Shown: positions 36,541 to 48,499 of the stretch, one piece after another
Position numbering within the stretch: position 1 is the stretch's first letter
Layout: the number at the start of each line of letters is the position of its first letter
Source: Marasmius tenuissimus
Lineage: Eukaryota > Basidiomycota > Agaricomycetes > Agaricales > Marasmiaceae
Direction: 5' to 3'
DNA length: 64,000 bases
Assembly: GCA_029532415.1 (NCBI GenBank)
Contig: JAQOTA010000069.1
Coordinates: forward strand, 2,294,001 to 2,358,000
Notes under the pieces: generated by a model
Databases searched by the model: none
Seen by the model: only the letters and a program-made list of their open reading frames with translations
Told to the model about the DNA's origin: nothing
Made by a program: the position numbers and the translations under genes

Positions 36541-37087
36541 TGAGTTTTGGCCTTATATATACCGCTGTTACTCAACGATTATTTGCGACCAGTAGGTGCT
36601 CCCTTGAGATCCGGGATAACCAAAGGAAGCCGACAGAGAAGTCCATCCCGAGGGTAAGTACGTACGCTTCGCCGACCGAGAAGAGACGATCGCATGTCCA
36701 GGCTGCAAAGTACAAGTGTGAAAGAAAGGATTGGCAGAATAAATTGGGATTACCTTCTGAGTCTCAGATACCTCTCCGGAATCTCAGATTATCCGATAGG
36801 CTCGACTTGCTCAATGATTAGTTGAACCGTAAGCCCTCAAAGAGAAAACGAAACTCGTCCATTTTCACAATATGTACAAATAACCAAACCGGACCGCTGC
36901 CTCCCGATGTGATGGAACCCGATTAGTGTTTATTGAACGTTCGAACCTTCACAACGTTCCACCACCCTCCATTCCAAAAACTGAGAATAAGGTTCGTCCT
37001 TTTTGTCTCTTGTGGTGAACGTAGCATCAAGACAATTGTGTCTTCTCTTGTCCCAGACCTTGCCTATACCGCCACCAAATCTACTTA

Positions 37088-37391
37088 ATGATTTCCATGG
37101 TTTTTGTCGTGGCTATTTTGAACAACTTCTTCGAGGCGCGAATTATCATCAGGGACGATAAGTCGTTGATTGAGATGCTCGTGGGCTTGAACACCATCCC
37201 ATCACGCATTCGTTTGTGTAGCCAAATGAATATGGTGGAGCAACTACGAGTATACGAGGTGAGTATTGTATCTCTTTTGTCATACCTCAGTTTCTCTTCG
37301 ACTCCAGCGCAGGTCTTCCTATGTACAGAATGCTAGAAGGAGCGGGTACCGAAGCCCTCAAATATCTTCCTGGGCATTACGATGGAGATGA
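37088..37391 (+). CDS. Possible short two-exon gene (84 aa)
   Basis: Exons 37088-37258 and 37308-37391 join in phase through a 49-nt GTGAGT...CTCCAG intron. The product begins with a hydrophobic segment (MISMVFVVAILNNFF) and turns basic at the end (VQNARRSGYRS). No family is recognised. It may instead be part of a longer gene. Confidence 0.35.
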
Positions 37392-37399
37392 GTGGTCGC

Positions 37400-39009
37400 A
37401 TTCACAAGGGGATGGGGCGAGCGTGTTACATCTACGTCGTCACAAACTCGTCCTAACCACTTACCACGGTTTTCTTTTCTTCGTTTCTCATGAACGATCT
37501 ATGCATGAGGGGAGTGGGAACTGCTTGCGACGTTTTCGGTCAAGAACCACGTCATCTGTTTGTTGTTTCCAACCCTCAATGCACTGTCAGGTTTGGATCA
37601 AGCAAGAGAAACCCACGAAACGGGTGTTATGTCTGATCAGCGATATCTGCTCTGAGCGACTGGCGACTACGACTAATCCTGCCGCAGTGAATGTCCACAG
37701 TCCATTTTCGTCAGGATGTACTGTTGGAGTAGATCCATCTCCGTATGTCTATCCCGGGTTTTCAATGAATTTCGATTACGGTTAATTCAGCCGCCCGCAC
37801 TATCAGGGAATACAGGGGAATAATGTCATATATGACATAGATGCTCTCCTATAGCCACTCGACACGGTGAAAACGTCTCGTTGCCGAGCCGTTTGTTTAC
37901 ACGGCCCTTCACAGATTTACACTATCCGTCCAGATTACGGTCGATAAACTGTGCCTGCTCTTTATGACCGCGTGTTCCCCGACAAGAGTAGGAATGGGCT
38001 CGCTAGGGCCGATCCATAAACTGGGTCGAACGCAGTGGGCCCAGTGGGTCTTCAGATGTCAGTATGGACCATTCTGGTAATTGTCATAAATAAATATCAT
38101 TAGCGGGTCATCGAGCCCTCGCAACAAGACTCATCGGAGGATCGAGAACGTGCATGGACTAGAAGCCAAAAATATCATCCACAGCCTCATTCAGAATCTC
38201 CATTGGTCGCGCTAGACTCTAGGCACGAGAGAAAGCATTATTTATTGATTTTGCTTCATCCCGCCTCACTTATCTTTCTCTTGGCCGCACTTAGCCACCT
38301 GTCTCTGTTTTCCAGAGGCCGCTAATTATGACCGATGAGAAGGGAAAATGGTGAGGGAATCAAAATCTTGTATGGGAAACCGTAAACGACACAGACCGGC
38401 TAAACTCTGAAAACTGGCGCTCACTTAACACCCGCCGATGCTTCCTCGAGCAGCGAAGGCAATGTGGAAGTGCAAGTTGGATGCTTCGGGATGTTGGTAG
38501 GTATGTTATCACTTTATGACATCTTCTATCACCGACTTTTGTGTCTGGTTCATTGAGTGTATGAGGGCCTCGGCGCTTAAATGATCAGAGCTGCTTTTTT
38601 GCAAGTATTCTTTCCCCCTGTCCCTCCTTCTTGAACTGGGCATAGATATTGCTTCTGGGATGAGAATTTATTTTCTGAGCTTCGCTCTGAAGACCTTACG
38701 AATATTCTCATCTCCTCATTCCGAACATCATCGTGTTTGATTGTGCCACCGTTAACCTCAAACCCGTCGTTGTGAGGTTACCGGCCATTTCAGAGAAGAA
38801 TGAATTTTTCTTCTGGTAAGTCTGGGCAAATCTGGTGCGGGGAGGTGGCCTTTCTTCGTTGAAACGCGTGAGGACACAAGCAGAAGATCAGACGCGTCGG
38901 TGGCTTATCGTTATCTCTTGATAATCAAGCCACACGTGAAGCCCATGTGACATATTTTCGAGTACGACTAAAGGGTGCGAATTTGACGCAGACTACTATA
39001 ACCCCGAAT
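37400..39009. other. Intergenic, no supported gene
   Basis: No open frame with splice support. The 154-codon frame starting at 37321 overlaps the better two-exon model and has poor amino-acid character. Confidence 0.4.
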
Positions 39010-40194
39010 CTAGTCTAGTACCAACAAACCCTTGACCGACGCTTCCTCTATCGCCTTCTCCCTCAGCTCCTTCAGCCGTTCCATTCGCGAGTGGAAGGAG
39101 GCAACGTCGATTGCTATCACGTTGGGCCAATCCCCCGTGGGCTCCACTAATGTGCTCAATCTCCGCCCGAACGACTTCATAGTAGTAATAGCGCAAGAAG
39201 TCTCTTTCTCCGCTCGGCTGCACTGCTCCCTCAGCATACGAAGAGCCTTGACGTCACCTTGCGGTGACACGAAAATTGACTGGGGAGTCCCGACCCTCTC
39301 CGTCATGCGATACATCCTCTCCACAACGTTCAATCTTTGTTGTAGTTCAGGGATTAGCAGGGCCATGTCCTCCCGGAGGCATATCATCCCTTCTCTCAAA
39401 GTCGTTGGCGATCGGCCGTTAGCGCAGCGAAATTCAGTATTCACAGGTTTCGACCAAAGCAATTCAACGGATACCGTGGAATGCCCTCTCCTTAAATCTT
39501 CCAGTGCATGGTCAACCTGCTCCAATAACGAAATAATCCTTCCGGATCCACTCCTTCTGTTAGGACGGGTGGGGTGTAGTGTGCGCACAGGTTAACTCAC
39601 CTGTCAACAATATCTTCAACAGTTCTGGCAAATGGGGCAAGATCGACTTGAAAGACTTCCTGCATTTCTTCGATCGTTGTTCCCGCCGGTAGTCCCAAGT
39701 TCACTTTGACCCTATCCCAAATGGGAGCAATCATAGTTCGAAACTCTCTCGCGAGGTTGTCCGTCTCCAGGAGCGTGGGACAGAGTTCGAACAAAGCAAA
39801 GCTTATCATGCCAAGGAAACCTCGCGATTCGCCGGAGTCCCCCTTTTGATCTTGAGTACGCCTCGCTTGCATATGATGAGAGAGCTGTGGAATGTTTGCA
39901 ACTGTTGCCTGGTGTCTATCTTGAAGACGTATTACTATGACTGTCAAAAGAGGGCCTTACTTCATTCTCCCTGAGGACCTGATGCCCTAGCTCGCCACCT
40001 GTTTCTCTGGAGTCATTCGACCCAGCCTCGACTTTTTTCCTTCGACCTCTTCCTGGTCTTTTTGGATGAGCAGGCTTGAGTGCGTCTTCAATTCGTAAAT
40101 TTGGAAACCAGAGTGAATAGTCGACTCGTTTGGTCCTCTCGCGAAGGTTATAGGGCTGGAAGCGGTCCTGTGCTGATGGGGGATCCGACTTCAT
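39010..40194 (-). CDS. Basic, helical protein of unknown family (362 aa)
   Basis: Three exons, 40194-39961, 39908-39601 and 39556-39010, with introns of 52 and 44 nt and consistent phase. The N-terminus has a basic patch (HPKRPGRGRRKKVEAGS) that could be a nuclear signal. The middle is amphipathic (MISFALFELCPTLLETDN). The C-terminal half is helical and charged (LLEQVDHALEDLRRGH, ELQQRLNVVERMYRMTERV, RMERLKELREKAIEEA), compatible with coiled coils. Acceptor CACCAG for intron 1 was chosen because it alone keeps phase. No known domain. The neighbour at 41.2 kb has a similar overall composition but no clear sequence match. Confidence 0.77.
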
Positions 40195-40786
40195 ATTCTC
40201 ACTGGACCTGCTCTATATCTCTGAGTATTTAACCCCAGGGATCTCCGGATGTCCGTATATGGAGAATTCTATTAATCCTGACCAAAACACCAAGAGAGAG
40301 GATTCTTGGGAAAGAGGACGAGAACCCTCACTAAAATCTTCAGCACCTCCCTGAAAAATTTCCATTTGCCAACAGTGAACTTCATTAGCTTTTCGCCCAT
40401 ATAGGCCGCAGCATCGTACTCGCCTCAAGACGGAACACTTCCTTGCCCTTTTTGGTCAATGGTGGTTGTGGAAGGTCGTGGCCGGGTATTTTATTTATAG
40501 GAATCATATCCCCCTTAGGACTCATCGGACGCAAGGGACCTGTTGTACGGCCACTGACTGAACAATGGTGTATAAGGGACAAAACCAATATGAAGAAGCG
40601 GACTTCGGCAACGACTCGTAGGATGGCCGTATTGATACGGCGAGAGCTGGACGTCTTGATCATGGAGGTCGGGCCAGACTCGAGGATAAATATGGGCGTA
40701 CCGGGCATGTATGAAGAGTTAGGGCGATGCTACAAACCCACACTGGCGGCCTTAAACTCGCAAGCCATATTTCTATGCAGAATCTA

Positions 40787-40936
40787 CTGACCTATTTCAC
40801 TCAATTCGTATGGCGTGTGACCATTTTCGAAATAAACTTTTCGCCAGAAAATCCGATAAATCAAGAAAAAATTATTGGCAGGGTTTTCGAAAATGGGTGT
40901 GACCTGTGACCATACGAATTGAGTGAAATAGGTCAG
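40787..40936. mobile_element. TA-flanked MITE, family copy 2 (150 bp)
   Basis: The ends are CTGACCTATTTCACTCAATT followed by CGTATG, perfectly inverted, with TA at both sides (40785-40786 and 40937-40938). They differ from the 34.4-kb copy at single positions (ACTC for ATC, CGTATG for CGGATG). The interior is short and self-complementary (GTGTGACC / GGTGTGACCTG). It is 210 bp shorter than copy 1. Confidence 0.85.
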
Positions 40937-41156
40937 TACGACCCCATTGAGGCCGTATCTTGCCACCAGCGCTTTCAGTGGCATGAACTCAAAGTCTCAG
41001 TTGCAATCTCGATATGGTCAGATCACTCCCATCGTCATGTTAGCTTATACGTAGCTACTGCGATGCACATTCCACTCGATTCACGATGATTCTGCCATAC
41101 AAATTTCAGAGTCTCGATGTTGGTCTCCGATGGTCGGACACAAAACTACCTATCAG

Positions 41157-42240
41157 TCACTCGTCGCAGTACTTTTCTGCTAATACGTCTATATATTTGA
41201 GAAGAATGCTGGCGCATTCCACAACTCGCTCGGCAATGTCTTCGCTGACGAGTGGGATGACCTTTTGTGTAACGTTGTCTATATTCCAACGCTTGCGTTC
41301 ATGTTCCACTCTCTCAAACCAGTACATGGTTTCGAACCGAGGACGAGCGGGTGAGAGTATAAACGTCTCGTAGTCCTCCAACTCCAATTTATCAAGGTTT
41401 AAGGTCGGCCACGGGAGCTCTTCAAATGATACGTGACACCGTAGCTCACCGGCTTCGATGGCAACCCATGCTGCCTCATACCAGTTCCATCTGACAATGT
41501 CTTTGACCGGTGTGTCAATAGTGACTTTCCAACCACGTAAAGCTGCCTTTACAAGCCTGGCCCAATGGGTTTTGAGTTGTCGTACCTCCACCTTTAGTGC
41601 GATCACTCTCCGTTGTTGTGCCTCAATGTCTCCACCATTCATGGCCAGGATCTTCTCTTCTACTGCCTTCACCCCTGAGATCATTTCGTGTCTGATCGAA
41701 GCGCTCCGAACCTTCTCCAATATCGCCCGATCTGCGTCGGAAATATTCATTTGCCAGGGGACGTTGTTCATGGTCCGACGCATGGCTTTGTACAAGTCCG
41801 TGACGGACATCGTCAGAGCATGAGGCTTCGGACTCTCCTTCTGAATGCTCCTCCAAGGATCCCTACCATGATTTACGGGAACGGGGACGCGAATTCTGGT
41901 GCGGTGGTTCAGAGGAGTTTTAATGCCTTTCACACGGGCGCGCCTCCGAAGCGGAGGACATAGAGCTGGCAGAATGGTTGGCGCGGGGTGCATTTTCGCG
42001 ACGTATAGAGTGGCCGGCTTACTCCAGCGAAAAGCTCTTCGAATGGGACTTGTCAAGAGGGACCTTAAGAAGGAACGTCGGAAGCGGAGACGGAACGGAA
42101 GAGCTCGCAATTGGCGCATGAACATGGTGAAGCTACGTCTCAGGAGGTTTGGATAGGAGAAAGTCATGAAGAGCGGGTAATCTCACCTTGAGCCTATAGA
42201 GTGATTGTTGATCCGAAGAGGAGAGGTTCGCTAGATACAC
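41157..42240 (-). CDS. Helical protein of unknown family
   Basis: Exons 41895-41157, 41965-41936 and 42132-42023 keep phase, and a further exon ends at 42187 (GTGAGA donor) with its start unresolved. This reading replaces a continuous 336-codon frame whose first third is unnaturally basic and better explained as introns. The product is Ser/Pro-rich first (HAPIASSSVPSPLPTF), then helical (ISDADRAILEKVRSAS, EAQQRRVIALKVEVRQLKTH), then acidic and Trp-rich (RWNWYEAAWVAIEAGE, LEDYETFILSPARP). No enzymatic motif. It is likely a soluble intracellular protein; function unknown. Confidence 0.7.
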
Positions 42241-42249
42241 CTCAGACCT

Positions 42250-43012
42250 GACCAATTTATACACTACTCAACCATAATGCGGATGGCATACGACCCGCAG
42301 CTCGCAAGCTGCCACGGGTTCGTTGACTAATTGATCAAGTACCGTACGAAGATTCGATGCAACGTTCGTCTGCTGACATATATGGTCAATGCCAAAATAG
42401 TAAGATCAAACTACACAATGAAAGTACGATAGTACTGACTACGGATTTGACGAGTTGAGTCCGCCAACTCTCAATCAATCGGCGACATTTCTGTATACAT
42501 ACTATGTAAATCATGTTGATACCTTTTTACTTTTGGTGTTAGTAATGCACGCGTACGCCTTTTCATGGCTTGGTGGTGGTGGAAGATCAAACACTGCAGT
42601 GAAATTTGTGGTCATCGACGATGGTAGAGGCCTAGGGCATGCAGTCTGGACATCCTGTCGACGGCCATGAATCCGATAATCAGAACGTTTAGCCTCTGAG
42701 TCCAGCAATACAAATACGACTCAGCACTCGCGTGGAGGATGATTACTCTCGACAAGACAGTGCCCACAACCGTATGCCTAGGGGAGACTAACAAGGCTTA
42801 TCTCTGTGGCACGGAGGTAGCGAGAGTGCTCATTGACAATTGCCGATTTCAACGGACCCCTTGTAACTATATCAATATATCACGAATTCACGTTCTCACT
42901 TGAACAAAGCGGTTACTATCACTTCTAGCATGACGGACCTGGCGCGTATCTACAATGATAATTCTCCGGCAAATACCAATCGTTCCTGCCACCCAAGACC
43001 CTATTACAGTAG
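42250..43012. other. Intergenic, no supported gene
   Basis: It should contain the first exon of the gene ending at 41157, which I could not identify. Nothing else is visible. Confidence 0.4.
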
Positions 43013-43843
43013 CTAGACGTCGATGGCTATGCGACTCGAGACCGCGCGGCGATTCCGATTAGGTTGTCTAACGGCTTTCTGGTAACATTTCCCTCGCCTG
43101 CGGGGCCCTTTCCCTCTCGAAGCTGAGCGCGACGAGGTGGTAACTGCGGACGTCCCTGAGTCATATTCGAGACGTTGTATCAATATCTTCGGTAGTCCCC
43201 CGTCCTCTTGGGAACGTGAACATAGATCCAAAAGATCTCTCTCCTTTATTCGAAGGTCCCAGTCAAGCACATCGAGAAATTCTCTCTCGATGCGGCCAAT
43301 ATCCTGGTTTCCGAAGACAGCCGTACAATGGGCCCAGTCGGCATTGCTTATACACGAGTCGTTGAGATACTATTTTATCGCAGAAGCAGGTGTTAGAACT
43401 CGGGGGGAGGAGCCATGATGTCCACGAACTTTGTATGCCAGGATCATGGATCCGAGGAACACGCGTTCCAATGCCCAGTCTGTCACCACAATTCGGAGGT
43501 TTGGTTTCGCCCGATTAATGTATATTAGCGTGGTGAGAACGATGGGTGTAGTGATTGCTGCTCTGGAAAGGATATGTTTGACTAATGCATTGAATTTTTC
43601 CCGACGTGCTACGGTGTCCGACGGCGGTCGGGTTGTGACGGAAACCGTAGCGTGTTCAACGACATGGGCGGTCAGTTTTACTGTATGGTCTTGGGACAGA
43701 GAAAGATCACATGATGATGATGATGTGGTCGACAACACGAATCACTGCATACCTATCAGTCTGTGATCCACCTCTAGAGAGAGAAGGCGGAGAAGAAACG
43801 TGGAGTGAAGAGAACTGTCAACGAGACTTGCCGGGTGTATCAT
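43013..43843 (-). CDS. Pho80/PCL-type cyclin (232 aa)
   Basis: Exons 43843-43753, 43680-43430 and 43369-43013 keep phase, with introns of 72 and 60 nt. The cyclin box runs from about residue 60: LVKHILSRAAITTPIVLTTL, then YINRAKPNLRIVVTDWALER and VFLGSMILAYK, then YLNDSCISNADWAHCTAVFG and RIEREFLDVLDWDL. The Asn-Asp-Ser-x(3)-N-x-x-W motif and the ERxFLxxLDWxL ending are typical of PCL/Pho80 cyclins that activate Pho85-type CDKs. The C-terminal 70 residues are Ser/Arg-rich and basic. Functions in this family include phosphate signalling, polarity and cell-cycle control; which one applies here is not clear. The start ATG is the only one that keeps phase. Confidence 0.87.
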
Positions 43844-43849
43844 TGGAGA

Positions 43850-44616
43850 CCGGAGAGGGGGGTTCCTATGGCTTTTTTATGCCATCCGTTATATGAGGTG
43901 TCTATGGGGTTGACCTAAATGGCAACTTGCAAGGAAGGAATACGGAGCGGTTTGGGAACGATGACATTGAAGTTGATAGGCTTAACCAGCGAGACAGGAC
44001 TGTACTATAGCTTAGGGAGGCCGGGTCGATTCCCCAAAAAGGACGCACTGGAAACGGATATAACCAATTGTACACAACCGTTGCCAAGAACATACGACTT
44101 CCGTGGCACATTGACAAGCAAACTGGTCCAGAGGTACTTACATATGTTAAGAAGAGCTTCGGATGAGTCCCTCAATGTGGTGACTCAAAGCACTGATCGG
44201 CGGGCTGTGATGCCGGATATGGAGGCGACAGTGGATGTTACGCAAGTTGAAGATCGATGTGTCGTATACTTAATAATACCGTATATCATACGATTCCGCG
44301 ACCCGATCACATGAGTTTGTTGACACGCGGTCTGGAGTCTCCGGGGATCAGCTGATAGTATCCTCTCCCTTCATATTCCACCAGTTGCACCTCCTTTCAC
44401 CGACCGCGTTATCCGTTTCCACCTCTCTGTCAGCAAGAGAACCTGTACAAATTCATAGGCACTCAGAACCGAGGAATCGAAATGGTGGTGCACGAGTGCC
44501 AAAGACGAGCTGAAGATCAAAATTTGAGAGGGACAATTGACAGAGAAGAGTTCTTGGTTACGAAGGATACATAGTGATGGTAATTTGAGCTCTGACAGAC
44601 ATCGTGAACGTCATAG
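43850..44616. other. Intergenic, weak open frame on plus strand
   Basis: A 131-codon plus-strand frame (43919-44314) is open but has no motif or intron signal. It may be chance or a remnant upstream of the HSP90 pseudogene. Confidence 0.35.
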
Positions 44617-46507
44617 ACCTCGCTGTCAAGCCCTTTTTGGTTGAAAGTCAGCTTGAGTTAGAGGCCATCCTATACGTTCCCAAGGGTAAGCTTCAACAGG
44701 TCCTTTGTCGCGGTTGGCTTATGCTGACAGGTTCCAATTAGTGCACCCTTCAACCTCTATGAGCCAAAGAAGGATCGCAACGTCACGCTCTATGTTTGAT
44801 GTGTCTTCATCATGGATGACTACGACTCACGAGGATCGCCCCCCAAGTACCTCCACTTCGTCAGGGGTATCGTCTCGGACTCCAAGCCTAACCTTCCTCT
44901 CAACGTTTCTCATGAGATCCTCCAGCACAACAAGGTTTTTAACGTTACCTACAGGAACATCGGGAAGAAGTACATGGACCTCTTCTCAGAGACTGCTGCG
45001 GACAAGAACGACTTCAACAAGTTTCACGAGTCCTCCGGCCGGCTGAGCTCCTTCCCGCCAAGGCCACTGACGAGCAAACATCACTCAAGGGCAAAGCTGT
45101 GTTTTGAAGCAGAAGTTCGAGATCGCAACTGATGCCTTTACTCTCCAGACTACATCATTCGTATGCCCAAGATACAGCAATCCTACATGTACAACTTCAC
45201 CTGCGAGTCTCCTACAGCCTACAAGGATTTACCGGAAGTCCTCAAGAAGAAGGGCTTTGAGGTCTTTTCGATACGACGAGTACGTCATCACCTAGCTCCA
45301 GGAGTTCGAAGGTCGGGATGCTCATCTTTGTTTCCAAGGAGGGCCTCGATCTCGAGGAGACTGAGGAAGAGACGAAGGCTTGTGGACAGGAGACTACTCA
45401 GCACACTGAGCTCCGCACCGTCGTCAAGGCTGCTCCCGGTGACAAGGTTGAGAGGTACTCATCGCCAGCCATATCATCGACTTGATCTGTATGACGGTCA
45501 TTGGTCAATTTTGGCTGGTCGTCGGACATGGCAAATTCATCTCCTTACCTTACATATCCATTCCCCGTACTCACGGTCTTTGTTCAGGAACATGTTATGG
45601 AAACTGAGGCTCTCCGAGTTTCGTCAATATCATCCTCCGTATAATGGCATCGAAAATGACTCTCGAACTCAACCCCAGGAGCTAGACTATGAAGAAGCTC
45701 GAGCGTGAGGTTGCTAAGGACAAGGGCGATGAGTCCGTCTGTGACCTCACCGTTTCTTTGCATTGTTAAGTGGATCCTTGCATCATCCATCGCAGCACAT
45801 ATTACAAGCCACCAGATTGTCGCCATTTACTACCACTTCACGTTTCTACATGAAAGGTAGCCCTCAGAGAAAGGAGAGAGAGGAACCAACAATGGTACTA
45901 TTATGCGACTAGATGCTGCTAGGGAATTCGGTGGACCGGAAACTTGAGGCCCGAAGCTCGAACTTAGTACGTCGTTGGTTGACTTCAACGATCGCGAATC
46001 ACTGTAAACTCATAACAGTGCTTCTCAGGCTCTCAGTCGTTGCGTTATAATTTGTGCTCCAGTCTCTCATTATCCTGTATCAAGCTTGACGTAGAAGCCC
46101 ATCTCAAGAATCGATATGTCCAACAATAACTCGGCGGCGGCGAGCAATGCGAGTATCCCCCTGGCTACTAGCCGTTCAATCATAAAACAATTATCTAACG
46201 GCTCGACTAGTTTCAGAGGCAAGGAAATATGTGTCACGATCAGGCTGATTCACGTACCCTCTCGATTGCTGATAGTTCATAACTGTCGTGAATTGTCCGT
46301 GGTGATTTTTCAAGGATCTTTCCGCTCTTCAAGACTGCTCTCCTTGCCTTCGGTTTTACTCTCGATGGCTCGATACCCTCCGGCAAGCGTATCCTCAGGA
46401 TGATCTCGTAAGTCTCTCCATCCGATCGTACCCTCACACAAGATACTGATTATGCTCTGTCTTCCAGCCTCGGTCTCGACGCCGACGAGGTGAAACTCGA
46501 ACCTTAA
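44617..46507 (+). pseudogene. HSP90 pseudogene with retained introns
   Basis: The plus strand carries a decayed copy of the middle and C-terminal domains of HSP90. Recognisable blocks, in order: LAVKPFLVESQLELEAILYV, APFNLYEPKKDRN, VFIMDD, KYLHFVRGIVSDSKPNLPLN then VSHEILQHNK, FSETAADKNDFNKFHES, MPKIQQSYMYNFT, VLKKKGFEVF, the frame-shifted LEETEEETKACG, then LFKTALLAFGFTLD and SLGLDADE at the end. A TGA at 44797-44799 replaces the Arg after LYV, and several frameshifts follow. About 500 bp without homology separate the SVCDLT block (ending about 45772) from the FGFTLD block. Two spliceable introns remain (about 44686-44740 and 46408-46467), so this is a decayed DNA copy, not a processed transcript. 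The N-terminal ATPase domain is absent. Confidence 0.87.
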
Positions 46508-46509
46508 TG

Positions 46510-48227
46510 CTCACGCTAAAATGGAATCGGTCTCTGCTTCTTCTATGGAAGAGTATGGCCAGACGATCAGGGCTGTGGTGAGGTCGTTCTTGCCTTCTAG
46601 GTTTTGGGGGACGACACTTTGCTTACGCTTTAGGTCTCTCTTTCCTGTTACATTACCAACAAGAACCCAACGCATCGGTACTTCTACGACGAAGCCCAAT
46701 GATGACTTGCATATCAAACATCGTGGCGAAGGCGTATCGGACACATCTACCTGGAGCCCAGAACATATTAGATTGGGTTGAAATACGGGTCACGAACTTG
46801 CCCACAAGGTGCGTGGCAGCCTCAGTGGAGTACCAAAGTGTCCTCAGTTATCTGTATACTTCCGGTCGGTGTGTAAGTCATCGATAGATGATCGGAATAA
46901 ATATACAGACATTTACACCATTTGCATTCATTCCTATACGTCGAGAAGAAAAGTTAGTATCGGGTATCGTATATTGAGACTTGCGTCGAAAACGTTCACA
47001 TTGCCCCATCCACTGAACTTCCGACCGCGCAAGCAAAATCTTATTCACCAACATCTTTCCATCTCTTCTGCCTTTTCTACTTCAAGGCAGGCTTCAACTC
47101 GGTCATACCCTCCACTGCAGTGTGGTCAAGGTTGAACAGATCCCTTCTGAGAAGCTTGATCGCAGAGCCAGTGAGGACAGCACCAAGAGCGATTGGCCTT
47201 CATGGAACGTGATGTGATTAACAAGGAGAGAGAACGGAGGATGACTCACTCTCGTCTCGAGTCGAACCACTCACAGCTTGTACAAGCTTGTACGAGCCTT
47301 CGACGTCGGCTAATATTCATGTATCACGCGTAAATATCATCGCGAATCTCAGCCTGAAGTTTGAACTAGGCAATGATGACTTTTGCTGGGAAGTTTCGAA
47401 GAGCAGGCAGCTACAGGCGGCCAATAATGGTGGGTTGTTGGATGAATGAAGAAGCGGGGCGGGTGCATGTAACTTTAAGGATGCGGCGAGATGAGGCGTG
47501 GAGGGTATCGCACTGTGTTCAATACTTTGGAGAGCTAGTAAGCCGGTCTTCATTAAGGCTCAGTTACACTGATAGTTCTTGGAGATGGACTCTAATAATG
47601 CTGCAGCGCTGCGTCCTTGATCAGAATATACATCTCCCATAAAATCGCTCACACGCACGCATACACTGTGCACACCTCGTCTATCATTCGTCCTCGCTCT
47701 CTGAGCCCAACCTATCCTCATCATGACCCATCTGACCGCCCCCATTATGACAGACACGGCTTCACTGTCTCTACTCTCGGCTGCGGCCTTCGTTCAGGAG
47801 CATCCACTTCAGTCTCTGATAACGCCTACCAACGTCATGTCGTGGTATCTGAACGGGTGTCGCGTTCACTATAGTCTGCCTTTGGGAGACTAGCGGAAAC
47901 CAGTGTACTCATGAATAGCGAAGCATATCCTATGTGACACCCTGCAAATCTTCAATCCTTTCTTTTCCTCAAAACACGGCTCGTCCGTCTCGCTCAGGCC
48001 AGCAGTGAAACCGATGTCCAGGGACCGAAAACGCGAATATCTGGTATGGGTTAAGGCTATAGGAGGCGTTTCTGTACGTTCCGAGAAGGCATGTTGGGTA
48101 TGCTGCTATTGGACGTGCTGTCATGAAGACGCCACTTTTCCCTCCACCATTTGCTCACATGATTATCACATGTCCTTTTCTCACGGTCACTTACTATGCA
48201 TCCTTATTTCTCACGATTCCCTTTCTT
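46510..48227. other. Intergenic, no supported gene
   Basis: 3' flank of the HSP90 pseudogene, followed by sequence with no convincing open frame, splice pattern or repeat. Confidence 0.4.
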
Positions 48228-48268
48228 AACCCACCATCGCGCAGCCTTAACCCACATCGCGCAGCCAT
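48228..48268. repeat. About 20-bp tandem repeat, two copies
   Basis: CTTAACCCACCATCGCGCAGC is followed by CTTAACCCACATCGCGCAGC with one base deleted. Nearby (48300-48340) ACTCATAC-type units repeat loosely. Confidence 0.8.
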
Positions 48269-48394
48269 CCCATTATCTCATACCGACTCATTCCTTATTC
48301 ATCCTTGACTCATACTTACTCATACACGACTCATAGGTAGCCACTCCGACTCCAGCTCTGACTGTAGGATAGGTATATAAGCTAGCTAGTCTTC

Positions 48395-48498
48395 ACCTGG
48401 TCCCTCATCTTGACCTCTTGTCGTTGGGACCAGGTGAGTAGTACAGTCTCCTTCGCTTTCCTTCTCTACAATAGATCTAACTTGTCGTTGGGACCAGT
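48395..48498. repeat. GGGACCAG repeats with a hairpin
   Basis: CACCTGGTCCC (about 48396) and GGGACCAGGTG (about 48427) can pair with a loop of about 20 nt. CTTGTCGTTGGGACCAG recurs about 60 bp downstream. It may be a remnant of a small repeat or a structured leader. Confidence 0.5.
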
Positions 48499-48499
48499 T

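Noticed and set aside
37321..37785. A 154-codon plus-strand frame
   Set aside because: It overlaps a better two-exon model in another frame and is rich in Cys/His/Ser without pattern.
41157..42167. A continuous 336-codon minus-strand frame as a single-exon gene
   Set aside because: Its first 90 codons are unusually Arg/Pro-rich. A spliced reading with introns 41966-42022 and 41896-41935 keeps phase and gives a more natural protein, so I use that model.
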